From Heracleum sosnowskyi (Eukaryota > Streptophyta > Magnoliopsida > Apiales > Apiaceae): a DNA stretch of 64,000 nt. The notes beneath the pieces were generated by a model, which saw nothing but the letters and a program-made list of their open reading frames with translations, made no database searches and was not told the DNA's origin. Both the position numbers and the translations under genes were made by a program. Shown piece by piece: positions 33,730-46,582 of this stretch. The stretch covers positions 123,077,659-123,141,658 of the forward strand of contig CM061243.1 of assembly GCA_030848705.1 (NCBI GenBank), read 5' to 3'. The stretch's first letter is position 1; every line of letters begins with the position of its first letter.

Positions 33730-36700
33730 TCAGTTAGCATTACGTATAATAATACCCTTACAGTCCTGTCTAAAGTAATCATTACGAGATTCATTACCCA
33801 AGTCACGTGGATCTACAGGTGGTAATATATTATCATTGTGAGGAAGAATTACAGTACTGAAATCCTCATTGACATCATCGTACATATCTCTATAATTCTT
33901 GGGAGGTGTCATCAAGACAATAGACATTTTTTTATCCAGCTGGTCTTTAACATAAAACACATGTCGTGCTTGTGAGGCCAATACGAATGGATCATCCTTG
34001 TGGCCTAATCTGTTAAGTTCGACCAACGTGTAACCCATGCCATCTTGTTTGACACCATTTCTATTGTCAACCCAGTCGCACATGAAAAGATGAATTTTCT
34101 TAATATGATAATAGTACCCATATCTCTCGTAGAACCCCATAATAAAAGTTCTTTCCATAGGTTACTACTTCTTTAGAAATGTGCATCTCAGTTGCCTCTA
34201 CACAAACCCCACTGTTCTGGTGAATTCTGCCATCACGAATTTTTGTACGAAATGTATATCCATTGATGTCATATACATCGTATTTGTTCACGATTCTGCG
34301 TGCTCTATGTGAGATCCACTTCACTGTTTCTGATACACTTTCTTTAGAGATCGATAACTCGCTTTCAACCTTGTTGCGTAACCAGTGACCAAACGTTGTG
34401 CTATGCTCTTTCTCCAGCCATGCTTGTCGTTTACCAGGATGTTTGTTTTTCAAAAATGTCATGTGTTGTCTGCAAGTACAAAAATGAGTATCAAATCTAA
34501 TCCTACTGTTAAATAAAAGACTACTGTTAAATAAAAGAAAAACACAAATAAACTTGTTCAGTAGGAGTCCTTACTCGATATACGGCACAACTTCAGGCGT
34601 ATTTTGCAATACATAGAAATGTGCTTTCATGTAGAGATCTTGAGAAACTTCAACTGGTTTACCAGCTGACAAAGGAATTCCCTCTCCATTACCATTTTCA
34701 GATGTGTTGTGCTGGTGTTCTGGAATACCATTAGAGCTCATGACTTTTTTGTATTCGTTGAAGAACGCAATTGTTTCTTCTGCAATATGCTCCTCAGCAA
34801 TGCATCCTTCTGGGTAAGCTTTGTTCCGCACATGCCCTTTAATAACTTTCATCATCCTCTCAAAGGGATACATCCACCGAAAGCATATTGGGCCACATAA
34901 TTTTACCTCTCTAACAAGGTGCACAGTTAGATGAAGCATAACATCAAGAAAGGATGGGGTAAAGTATTTCTCCATCAAGCACAGTGTCACACAAAGCTCC
35001 TCATGCAATTTATCGAGTTCTTCTACATTGATTTCTTTGCTACATATTGATTTGAAAAAAAAAACAAAGTCTGATAATAACATATCTTGTGGGTTCAGGC
35101 ATGATAGACCGTATTGCAATTGGCAAGAACTGTTGCATAAGCATATGGTAATCATGTGATTTAAGTCCCATAAGCTTCCTAGCCTTTTCATTCACCAAAC
35201 TAGAGAAGTTGGAACAATAACCTTGCGGAGCCCTTAAGTTGTGTAGTGTGTCACAGAACATGTCTTTTTCATCTTTAGTTAATGTGTAGCAGGCTGCAGG
35301 AAGTAATGTCTTGTCGCCTTGACTTTTAGCCTGCAACTCTTGTCTTATCCCAAAATATGCCAGATCCTTTCGAGCTTGCAACCCATCTTTCGTCTTGCCC
35401 GAAACATTTAGTAATGTTCCGATAATACTCTCAGCCACATTCTTCTCAGTGTGCATGAAATCAATACAATGTTGGACCAAATTATACCGCCAATACCTAA
35501 GTCGTCGATTCCATATGTTCAATTTCTTCCAATAGGTCTGTTCTTTCTGTCCGGAATTTGAGCTACCACCCCCTTTTGATTTTCTCTTTTTTGTTTTCCC
35601 CCCTCTTCCAGTCGAAGTGTCCATGAGTTCTGAATCTTTATCCTTAAATCCCTTCCCCCACTTATTCCGAACAAATTTAACCTCGTTGAATATTTCTTCC
35701 CCTGTCATAGGATCTGCAGCAGTTCCCCACTCTTCTTTTCCATTGAACGCCTTAGTTTGCTTTCTGAAGGGATGACTATATGGTAGATATCTTCGGTGAC
35801 CACCATAACTCTGCTTGGCAGAGAACGGAAGTCTTACACAATGAGTTTCTTTCCTGCACACCACACAACCATGGAATCCACTATAAGGACAGCCACATAA
35901 TGCACCAAGAGCAGGGTAATCATTAATCGTCCATAAGACAACAACACGTAAAGTGAACTGTTCCTGTGCATAGGAATCATATGTTTCAACTCCTTCTTCA
36001 AACAAGAGCTCCAGATCATCGATCAAAGGATCCAAAAACACATCGATATCGTTTCCAGGCGTTCCCGATATTAATAACGAAAGCATGATGAACTTTCTTT
36101 TCATACACAACCAAGGTGGAAGGTTGTAAATGACAGTTAATACCGGCCACATACTGTGATTCCTATTCCCTCTGTTTACGTCGACCCCGTCTGTGGAAAT
36201 GCCAAGCCGAAGATTTCTTGGATCAGAGACAATTTCCGGAAATCTGTCATCTATTGCTTTCCATGCAGGTGAATCAGATGGGTGGCGTAAAACACCGGGC
36301 TTTTTGGAACTGGTGGAGTGCCATATCAAATCTTTTGATATGCTTTTCACTTTATAAAGTCGTTTCAATCGTGGAATAAGGGGGAAGTACCATAATACCT
36401 TTGTAGGAACATTTTCGTATATGACTTTAGTCTTCTCATCCACCTTCCACCGTGACATGCCACAAGTTGGACATACCACCAAGTCCTTGTACTCCTTCCT
36501 GTAAAGAATGCAGTTGTTAATGCAAACATGTATCTTTTCGTATCCTGAACCCATTGCTGTCATTATCTTTTTGGCCTCATATATGTTGTTCACCATCTCG
36601 TTACCTTCTGCAGGTAGCATCCTTTTCAACAGAAGTAGCAATTCAGTAAAGCACTTATTTGTCATTTCATGCTTACTCTTCAAGTTTAGTAGTTGAACTG

Positions 36701-37110
36701 TTGCAGATAACTTTGTGAAGTTAGGACAATATTTATACAAGGGCTTCTCCGCATCTGCAAGTAGTTCTTGAAACTTGTCAATGTCATCTATGAAATTGTC
36801 TTCCGTAGCTTTTACCATTTCTATTGTTTCTGCAGCATCTGTAGGAAATTCTACTGCATCAAATTGGTTGAAATTGTCTTTCTCTCCATGTTTAATCCAC
36901 CTTGTATAATTCCGATCGAATCCCTTAACGAGTAAGTGGTAATGCACCTCATCCACATGAAGAGAGCAGTGGTTTAAACAGCTTACACATGGACATGGAA
37001 TAGTGTTCGTTGACATATTCAAAAGTACCAACCGCAAAATCAATAAATGCCACAACTCCATCCATATATGGTTCACTGTTTCTATCGCTTAACATCCAAG
37101 GCTTATCCAT
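33730..37110 (-). pseudogene. CACTA transposase TNP2/TNPD, frameshifted
   Basis: Catalytic transposase of the element. It starts MDKPWMLSDRNSEPYMDGVV at 37110 (transposase-associated N-terminal domain, continuing CPCVSCLNHCSLHVDEVHYH). The Tnp2 domain follows: CPTCGMSRWKV, LGISTDGVDVNRGNRNHSMW with the first catalytic Asp, the conserved TINDYPALGALCGCPYSGFHGC, and LVQHCIDFMHTEKNVAES. Next come a DUF4218-like region (FLDVMLHLTVHLVREV, MYPFERMMKVIKGHVRN) and, after a normal intron (about 34465-34573), a DUF4216-like domain (IHLFMCDWVDNRNGVKQDG, PFVLASQARHVFYVKD). At least three single-step frameshifts break it: near 37018 after FEYVN, in an A/T homopolymer near 35055 (CFFF), and near 34107 (REIWVL). 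Otherwise the protein is conserved, so inactivation is not ancient. Confidence 0.93.
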
Positions 37111-37590
37111 AACTACAGCATATGGTTCACGGTAAAAATCAATTTCTCTATCTATCTATGTGCAAACAAATAGAAACAGATAGAACATGAACGAATACAC
37201 AAAAATAAGTCACAAAAAACACAAAAATCACAACTTTACTCAACACAATTTATATAAACAGATAGAACACTAAACACAAAAATCACTAAAGATCACAACT
37301 TTACTTAATAGAAACAAATAGAACATGAACGAATACACAAAAAGAACTAGGACATGACTTACTAGGACATGAACGAGAAAGCGGCTGGAATCCAAATTAG
37401 GAGTGAAGTTTCCAAATGCTAGAATCCGGAATTAGGTATTTGAGAGTGAAGTTTCCAAATTAGGTATTTGAGAGTGAAGTTTCCAATTCGATGAAATCGC
37501 CTACTTGTTTGGAGCGCATCTGTTTAAGGCCCAATTAGAATAGTATTGGGCAATTAGAATAGTACTGGCCCAAATAGAATATTTAAGGCC
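37111..37590. other. Upstream region of the CACTA transposase
   Basis: Non-coding. Contains short imperfect direct repeats (GAGAGTGAAGTTTCCAA three times, 37400-37480) and AAACAGATAGAACA-like repeats near 37170-37330. It probably holds the transposase promoter. Confidence 0.5.
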
Positions 37591-37597
37591 CTAAAGT

Positions 37598-38532
37598 CAA
37601 AATTATTTTTTTATATGCATTTTTCGACGATCCAACCGTACGGATGTTAATAGGTACTCATCGTAGTGTTGGGGAAAAATAATCAAAAAATCAGGAATTT
37701 ATCTTGTACGACGTTTTTACAAAGATCTGGTCAAAGTACTACTCCCTATAACGAGATTCGTCCCCGAAAGTCAAAATTATTTTTTTATATGCATTTTTCG
37801 ACGATCCAACCGTACGGATGTTAATAGGTACTCATCGTAGTGTTGGGGAAAAATAATCAAAAAATCAGGAATTTATCTTGTACGACGTTTTTACAAAGAT
37901 CTGGTCAAAGTACTACTCCCTATAACGAGATTCGTCCCCGAAAGTCAAAATTATTTTTTTATAATTTTTTTATAAGTTGTTAAAATGTATGTTTCAGATT
38001 CCATAAGTTGCAAAAAAAAAGTATTTTTTTATATGCATTTTTCGACGATCCAACCGTACGGATGTTAATAGGTACTCATCGTAGTGTTGGGGAAAAATAA
38101 TCAAAAAATCAGGAATTTATCTTGTACGACGTTTTTACAAAGATCTGGTCAAAGTACTACTCCCTATAACGAGATTCGTCCCCGAAAGTTAAAATTATTT
38201 TTTTATATGCATTTTTTGACGATCCAACCGTACGGATGTTAATAGGTACTCATCGTAGTGTTGGGGAAAAATAATCAAAAAATCAGGAATTTATCTTGTA
38301 CGACGTTTTACAAAGATCTGGTCAAAGTACTACTCCCTATAACGAGATTCGTCCCCGAAAGTCAAAATTATTTTTTATATGCATTTTTCGACGATCCAAC
38401 CGTACGGATGTTAATAGGTACTCATCGTAGTGTTGGGGAAAAATAATAAAAAAATCAGGAATTTATCTTGTACGACGTTTTTACAAAGATCTGATCAAAG
38501 TACTACTCCCTATAACGAGATTCGTCTCCGAA
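37598..38532. repeat. Tandem array of about 173-bp units between divergent CACTA genes
   Basis: Five units, beginning near 37598, 37770, 38022, 38188 and 38359, share TTTTTCGACGATCCAACCGT, GGATGTTAATAGGTACTCAT, TTATCTTGTACGACG and ACTCCCTATAACGAGATTCG. Copies are 95% or more alike by eye. A non-unit segment (ATAAGTTGTTAAAATGTATG...CATAAGTTGC) lies between the second and third units and again after the fifth, indicating a higher-order structure. The array lies between the two divergently transcribed CACTA genes. Confidence 0.95.
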
Positions 38533-39493
38533 AGTCAAAATTATTTTTTTATAAGTTGTTAAAATGTATGTTTCAGATTCCATAAGTTGCAAAAAAAAAA
38601 AAAAAATTCCAGAAAAAAGTTAGGAATCCTAACTTTTTTTCTTGAAATAAGTCAACTTTTCTGGAAAATAAGCTTAGCCAAACGGACCAAAATAACTCAA
38701 AAACGCTTTGTCTAAAAACTAACGTGCCTAAATTTTGGCAAAATAACTCAAAAATCCCCCCATTTCACTTTACCCCAGATTCACTTTACCCCCAAATTCA
38801 TCCCCCCAAAAATCCCCCCTAAATTTAGGTCTTACAACCTAAATCTTACAATCTTACGAGCTTAGATTCAACGATACATCTGAACTGCACCGAGTCACGA
38901 GTGACGAGTAATCACTCGCCGCACGCGTAATCGTCGTCAGCCGCCACCGAGTCACGGGTGTAATCGAATTAAGGTATTTGATTCTTCTTCTAATTTGCGT
39001 CTTAGTGTAATCGAATTGAGTGTCTTTTTTTAAAAATTGTACAGAGTCTCCCTCTCTCTCTCTCTGTTTCGAATTGGTGTTTTTGGTACCAATGTAGCTC
39101 TTTTGTGAATAGGGAAGGTAGTTTTATTTACGAGTGGGTGCATGTTATGTAAAAGCTTTAAAATTGGACACGGGAGTTGGTTTTTAAAATTGGACACTGA
39201 ATTGTAAGTACAACTTGAATGCGATTTGCCTTTTAAGGAGCATTAAGTTTCTTTTGTGGACTTTGACCTGTAATTTGGGTGTGTGGTAAGCAGTGTAAAT
39301 TTGGTAGCAACTATGCAAGGAATTTGATGTAAAAATCATCTGCATTATGATGTAAAGTACTCAAGTAGGGAATTTGCAGTGTAAAAATCATCTGCATTAT
39401 GATGTGAAGTACTCAAGTAGGGAATTTGAAAAATAGGATTGTATCAACTATTAACACTATTTGTGCTTGTTGTCTACAGCTAATTTGGGTACC
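38533..39493. other. Leader region of the second CACTA gene
   Basis: Non-coding. A CT-rich tract lies at 39050-39070, and a 50-bp duplication (AAAAATCATCTGCATTATGA at 39331 and 39383) precedes the first coding exon. A good acceptor (GTCTACAG) at about 39479 suggests a spliced 5' UTR. Confidence 0.5.
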
Positions 39494-42400
39494 ATGGGAA
39501 AGAGGTACAGGTTAGTTGTTTACTATGGGGGTGAGTTCATGACATGTGTTAAGTGGCAATACACTGGTCCTAAGTCAAAGGTGTTCAACGGAATGGATGT
39601 CTACAACATGACTGTTAAACAAGTTAGGGATTTGGTAGCGGATGTAGTTTCGGATGATGATAAGCTTTATTTTATGAAAGATGGGGTGACCCCAGATAAT
39701 GGATATGGTTTATTGGTTAAAGACAGTCAGTTAAAAGAGTTGGCTAATGCTTCTAACATGACTAGAGTGTGCAAGATTCATGTCTTCCATTCCTGGTCCA
39801 CAGCTACTGCACCAGTTTGCGTTGAAGAAGAATACCTAAGTAGACTCATTTTTCACTTCTCATATTTATTCATGTGTATGTATATTGAACAGATCAATCC
39901 TGTATTTGCTAAGGGTTCTTATACTGGTTGTAGGTGGGGGCAATGAGGAATTTGAGGAGCAATATTCAACAGAAGAGTGTAGCGAAGAAGAAGGAGAAAG
40001 CGCAGAAGAAGGAGAAAGCGCAGAAGAAGGAGAAAGAGCAGAGGAAGAATGCAAACAGGAGCAACAAAAGAATGCTGTCAAAGCTAAGAGGGGGCTAACC
40101 AGGTTGCCAAAGCTGCGTACCAGGTTTACAAACTCTGGTGGAAAAAGACATGAGGTTGAATTTGACTCACTTGGTAGGTTAACGGGGGAATACAGATCAG
40201 AATTTACGAGCTTTTTGGGAGACACGGTCAGGGAGCATGTGGGATTAAGATGGTTAACATGGAAGGAGGTGCCAAAAGAAGTGAAGGCTAAGCTGTGGGA
40301 TCAAATAATGGTAAATCAGCTACTTCGCATTAATTACTCTAAATATATGTTACATTTTCAATATGAAACACTATTGTTCAACTTATCTGCTTGCCTTTTA
40401 TGTGTATTAACACCATGTATTATATATTGCAGCATTTTTTTGATATAGAACCTTGTCGTCGAAAGTTTGTAATGACTCGGCTTGGTGGGCTGTTTCGCAA
40501 TTTCAGAAGAAAGATGTATGCAGGATTCATACAACCTAACCTGAATAAACCAGAAAAACTTGCAAAAGTTCCTAGGCAGTATCGTACACTGGTAGAGCAA
40601 GCTGATTGGGATAGGTTCGTAGCCCACACGCGATCGGAAAAATTCAAGGTTGTAATCCTTTAATATACGGATCATCGTTTGAATTTACGTATATTTACAA
40701 TGCACTTTGCTGAAATAATTCTTTTGTCTATTGGAAGGATGTCTCCGAAACTACAAAAAAGCGCGATCACGGTCCGTGTATGATCATCGCTTGGGACGAG
40801 GAGGATACCCTGCTCTCAGAGAAAAATTGGTAATTCAGATGTGTTTTTTTTTACTAGTGATTATTTTGGATATTACATGTCTGATTGTGTCGTCGTTGCA
40901 TTATGCAAGGTTTCGAAAAATCAAATTGCAGTTGATGAGGTCCCTACCCGTGCTTTTATGTGGAGGAAGGGGAGGGAAAACAAAGATGGAGAGTTGGTAG
41001 ATCCTAAAGCGAAGAACATGGCGGATTATTTAGTAAGTTTAAATATGAGAGTTAGTATATCCTAAAGTGAAGAACATGTCCTTGTTACTAATTTTCTTCA
41101 CTTTTTTCTTTACAGATGGATATTGAAGCACAGATAAAGGACGGAGGAATCAAGATTGGGCCGGATGAGGATGCCCTTACAGTGGTTTTTGGCAAGGAGC
41201 AGGGTGCATACTTGAGAGGTGTTGGTTGTGGAGTCACTCCCAGTTCGTACTGGCATTGTCCTCGGCAAAGGACAACAGGAAAAGATAAAATCAAGATTCT
41301 ATAGCTTCAATTGGAAAATGAGAAACTGCTGCGTGAGAAGAAGGATGAAGAAATGAAGAACCTGTCGTTGCAGATGGAGGCAACGAACAAAAAACTGAAT
41401 AAAGTCATGGCTCAATTGGAATCGCAAGGACTGCTTTCAGCAACAAAACAAGATGTAAGGACTAACTGAACAGAATTCAAAATCCAAATCCGAGTACAAT
41501 AAATATATAAGCACTACGTAAATTGTTGGAGTTTTTTGTGTTCGAATTTAGTTATCTTGTGTCTATATTCCAAAACATAGTTTACAAAACTTGTGTTATC
41601 ACTTGACTTTCCCATTTGACGTTACATTCTGTAGGGAACACCGATAAGTGGGAATGCTTCGAGGGACAGCTGCATTAATGTTACCATCCCAACATCGAAA
41701 GAGTTTTTAACACCTGTAAGTAATGGCTAATTTAATTTCTTTTTAATTTTTTCTAAGTAATTGCTGATTTCTTGTCCAACTTTCTTAAATTGTAGGTTAA
41801 ATCTGTGGAAAAACAAGTGACTCCTACTGCCAACACATCCACAATGGTGCAAAAGGTGATCACCACCAGGAGGAAAGTTTATATATCTCCGCGTACCACT
41901 AAATCACAACAAGATCCAACAATTGTCCAACAGGTATTACAATATTGCTAAATGCACATGTATATTGAGATTAACTTTAACTTTAATATGTTGGCAATTA
42001 TGCTACTACTTTTGTAGGAAAAGGTGATTAGATCCGGAACCAGGAAGAAGATTAATTTATCTCAGCCTACCACTATCTCTGGTCAAATGCCATCTCAGTC
42101 AAATCAAACCTCAACAACTGTCCAATCGGTATGCATTATATTTCTAAATGTGTATGTATATTAATTCACTTTACCTTTATGATGTTAATTATGCCACTAA
42201 CTTTTGTAGCCAATGAACTGTACTCTGTATACGTTGAATTTGAACAACCCGGTTGCACGTGGTACGGCTATCCTTTCAGACCAGCAGGGACAAACCATTC
42301 ATGGAGCCCCCTACAAGATGATTGCTATAGAGTTTCTGTTGATGAAGTTGTTAAGGGGGCAACATTCTTACCGTATGAAGCCGGTGATATGCGGACAGTT

Positions 42401-42871
42401 GAGGATGCTTTGGGTTCTTTTGTGGCTTGGCCCAAAAACCTTATCAAGATAATTGATCATCAAGTAAGTTTCTTACTTTGCATTCCATTTTGGTTGTGTG
42501 CATTTATTCTCCTGCTTTATAATTTTGTTTAAACTGATGGAGCTTTAATTAAATAACATTACTTGTCCAACGGTCTTAACTTGCTTATCTATAGAATTAC
42601 ATTACTTGTGTTAGAATGGTCTTAACTTGAGGGTTGTTGGAATGATTATCGTATTTGTTTTCATGTTTTACTCTAGGTACCAAATCCAACGGCCAATGGG
42701 GAAGGGGAACAACATAGCGCGGCTCAAGCTAAGGAAGAACATAGCACAGATCAAGCTAAGAAGGGGAAGAGATGTAATACCATTACCGATTCCCCAGTAA
42801 CACGTTCAAAGGCCAAGGCGAACAAGGCAAACAAGCTGAGGAAGAAGCGAAAGCTGGTGGTGCAATTGTAA
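39494..42871 (+). pseudogene. Second CACTA gene: Transposase_24 (Ptta/En/Spm) with DUF8039-like C-terminus, damaged
   Basis: TNPA-like accessory protein. Eleven exons are traceable: 39494-39839, 39934-40310, 40433-40648, 40738-40829, 40910-41032, 41116-41454, 41635-41715, 41796-41933, 42018-42128, 42210-42463, 42677-42871. Order of features: an N-terminal module (MGKRYRLVVYYGGEFM...DNGYGLLVKDSQLKEL); an acidic tract of EEGESAE repeats; the Transposase_24 core (WKEVPKEVKAKLWDQIM, DIEPCRRKFVMTRLGGLFRN, YDHRLGRGGYPALREKL); a coiled coil (QLENEKLLREKKDEEMKNL); and the C-terminal DUF8039-like domain (DCYRVSVDEVVKGATFLPYE, GSFVAWPKNLIKIID). A basic tail (KANKLRKKRK) closes it. Damage: exon 4's conserved frame does not follow exon 3; an in-frame TAG at 41302-41304; and a one-base frameshift near the C5 run at 42307-42311. 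Confidence 0.85.
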
Positions 42872-42996
42872 ACTGAATTTGACTCATGTTAATGTGGTTT
42901 TCTGGTTACTTGTGAACTTTTCGATAACTTGTTAATTTTATGTACTCTGGTTATGTGGTTTTTATGGATTGTGGAGTAAGTATACTTACTCCATAT

Positions 42997-45900
42997 TGTG
43001 ACGCCCTCCCGATCCGGGGTCATGATCGGGGAGTCACTACCACCTCTATACATATTAAACCCATAAACAATATAATAAAAGCATGCAGACTTGACCCCAA
43101 CTCTACCCTGGATCTTTAACAGTTGATGGTGTGAAACAAGCATCCACTATCTAATTCATTAATACATAAGTCTCAAAAGTTATTACAACAAAGTCTTAAG
43201 AGTTCTATGTTCTCTATTACAAAACACCTTCTAGATATGGCCATCACCTACCTGAGCTGGCATCCCAAAAACAACCCTATAGGAAGACTTCCTAGCTGTC
43301 TGAAATGTACGTACCATCTTCTCGTTTCACTGTGGGTTAGAATAGGAAAAAAGAATGAGCCAAATGCCCAGCAAGTAATAATAATAAGACCATACAGTTA
43401 TCCACTGGGAAACAGTTCCAATATCAATACGTATGACATAGGTATAGCAAAGTCCGTATCAAGGGATTATCAGAATCAATGAATTGAATATACAATTTCA
43501 AAACAGTTTCCAAAATCAATATATATAGCATGGTTTAAGCAGAATCCATAATAAGGAATTATCGGAACAACGGCATAAATATGCAATTTAAAAGGGTAAA
43601 CCAATTTCATTTTCAAGATATCCGTTTCAAGAAAACAATAAGTAATTTTGGAGATTTTTCACAACGCACCGGACAATACGGGTGATCAGCCACGTAAAGT
43701 CCCCATACCGGACACACAGTCCCTCTGGTCCTTGTATTGGGTCCCATTAGGCAACACATTGGCCTTTAGACTAGTCCATCCCTAGTCCATTTATTATAAT
43801 TAAAAAGTGCTGGACCGGCGTTACTCGGCCTCTTACGCCTCCAATCTTAGGAATCCGTGGAAACCATAAATCAGAATTTAAATGAGTTCAAACTTTATTC
43901 CTTTTTTTAAAACATCTTCAGATATAAAGAAGTCCTTTGGAAATCAGATAAGTTCAATCAAAACAATCTAGATTTCTATTAGTGGAATATAAGAAATATT
44001 TATCATTGGGTATGTTCTGGAAATGTACTAAAATGAGGTATAGGTGTATTCACTTTCAGGTATAAAAGGGTTTGAATAAGTATATGATCAAATTCAGGTT
44101 ATGGAATTATAGGTCATCAGGTTTCAATTCATGTATATGATCAGGGTATAAAGGTTTTGGGATAAAGAACTAAACAAAGCATGGTATATAATTCAACATG
44201 GTATATATGAACAAAGGTAAGGGTTATCAATGAACAATAAGTGTTTTCAGAAATTAAAGGTATATCAAGGCAAGATAACAATTCATATGTGTCAAAATGA
44301 AACAATGGAATCGAAATACGAAAGCAAGTTTGGATTACTTGCCTTAAGTAGATAAAGGGTAATGAGCAATCACTGGTTTTCCACCTTAGTCTTTCCCTTG
44401 CCCCTAAGTTCCACTTCCTTGAACTCTCTAAGTTCCACTTCCTTGGACTCTACAAAAGAATATATATTCTATCTTAGTAGGTCCTCACTAAACCGCTAAT
44501 CCTTTATTCTAAACTACCCAACGCATCCTATACGCGTAAACACATAAGAGTTATACCACAAAATAATTATAACCACGTAATAGGCAATTAACCATATAAA
44601 CTCACATCGTCATTTAAATACACATAACATGTTCCTTATACATATATACATATAATAATATACCTTTCAAATCATACCACATTTGGTATCCCTTAAATCA
44701 ATTTAACCAATGCTAACTATATCCTTAACACTTTTACAACAATGTTTCATCTCAAAAAGCTGAAAAATCTGCTGCGCATACTTTACCAAAACATTTTTCA
44801 TAAATCCAAAAATAATCAAACAATTACCAAATTTGACAGGCTACTTCCTGATTACAAAACCAACTTAGCATAAAAGTTTCAACTTCAGAACACTTTATTT
44901 AGTATAAAAACGAACTGTATAAAGTAGGTACTAAGCACAGAAAAATCTCAGCTGCGCAACTTTTAGTAAAACAAGTATAACTTTTTATTCGTAAATCCTA
45001 TCGATACAAGGTTAGCGCGTGCACAAACTAGATTCAATTTAGAACATTGACATCCTAAGCCCTCTGTCTAAAACAGGCAGCAACAATTCGAAATATAGCA
45101 AAACAGAACAGGGCAGTTTTTCTGGAAAATTCAGCATGATGTTTTTCTATATACAATCATCCCAACACAATCTCATTCACAACTAACCATCCAATATCAC
45201 ATCTAGAACTCATGTTCTTCAAGAATTACTAAACTTATACATGCATTTATCAAATACTCAAATTAACAAGTCAACGATTCCCTTACTTGGAATTTCACTA
45301 AAATTCCCAAATCAAAACTTTTAACTATCAAAATTTCACACTAACCAAACTTAACACAATAAATCAACATGCATTCACTATAACTTGAAATCAACAACCA
45401 ATCATCAACATAAACAAATTTCAAACCGAATTCTAAAAAGGGGAAAAATCGAAATAGGCACATGCAATTCGATTTCTCAACATGCAATCAAAATCTTAAC
45501 TAAACATAGCTATTAATACAATAATCGGACTCAAAAGCATCATCATCGTCCCCGTCGGCTCGCCGGAGCTCATTGCCGACGGCGGCAATGGTCGGAGGTG
45601 CCCGGAAAAATCGGGTTTCCTTCACAACCTCACCAATAAGCAATATTAATCGACCAACTAATCACAAAATCATCACAAGCAAGCTTTCGGGTTTGAATTA
45701 AATCAAAAATTGCCGAAACCCCTTGCATGCATAAACCGATACACACATATACACGCACACACAGCCATACACATACATACACACACGATTACATATATAT
45801 ATGTATGTATAATCATCAACATATGTGAGAGAGGGAGAGATTTTTACAGAAAATTGAGAGAGAGAGATTTTGCCGAGAGAGAAGAGAGAAAAGAAGAGAG

Positions 45901-46541
45901 AGTTGAGAGATGAGTGAAAGAAAAGGGGAAAAGAAACTGGTGCAGGGGTTTTATAAACCCAGGGGTAACAAGGTAATTTCATAATTACAAAATCTGATTT
46001 TCTAATAAACAAAACCAACACAAATGCTTTTCTAAAATTCGAAATAAACTGAAGGTAATGTCTAAAAATCCAAATTTTATTTTTAAAATAAAGAATACGA
46101 ATTTACAAGCTCACCCATATTTTTAAAATATTTTTATGATCAAAATTGAATTAAATATGAATTTTCAAAGTTTTGATCACTTAAATGACATTTAACTCAT
46201 AAAATCAGTTTTAAATCCTTAAAGTCAAAAATAAATTCCTCCACCAATTTTAGAAAATACTAGAATATAAACTAAAGGTTGTGAAAAAGATTTCACAATA
46301 AAAAGAGTCTCCGTTGATTTTATAAAATTCCCGGATGGTCAAAAAGAACTAATTTATAATAAGAAATTCACATAAAATGCCTTTAAAAGCATACACAAGT
46401 ATTTTAATCCATACCATTCACCAAGTAAACATCTAATTATCACATTTTCACATATATACTCTTCACACAATATTCACATATCATAGAACTCATATATTAT
46501 TAAATATTAATATAGTACAAGCGTTTTTCTGAGTCGTTATA
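42997..46541 (-). repeat. 3' LTR of the Tekay element
   Basis: 3545 bp. I spotted only four base differences from the 5' LTR: near 43348, 43371, 43440 and 43971. It contains CA-rich (45740-45790) and GA-rich (45825-45910) simple sequence about 600 bp from its outer, U3-side boundary on the element strand. Confidence 0.95.
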
Positions 46542-46560
46542 ACCTTCCCCCCTTAAAAAG
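46542..46560 (-). other. Polypurine tract
   Basis: On the element strand AAGGGGGGAAGGT ends immediately before the 3' LTR. This is the plus-strand primer of reverse transcription. Confidence 0.85.
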
Positions 46561-46582
46561 ATTCTGTCCTCAGAATCTAACC

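Noticed and set aside
35834..36019. 61-aa minus frame inside the transposase
   Set aside because: Alternate-frame shadow of the conserved TNP2 domain.
37598..38532. Regularly spaced repeats considered as a CRISPR-like array
   Set aside because: Units are about 173 bp, contiguous and without unique spacers, in a eukaryotic transposon; an ordinary tandem array.
43207..43482. 91-aa frame in the LTR, repeated at 52511-52786
   Set aside because: LTR sequence on the strand opposite to the element's genes; no recognisable domain.
45698..46021. 107-aa frame in the LTR, repeated at 55002-55325
   Set aside because: Present in both LTRs, built largely from CA- and GA-type simple sequence, no domain; judged non-coding.
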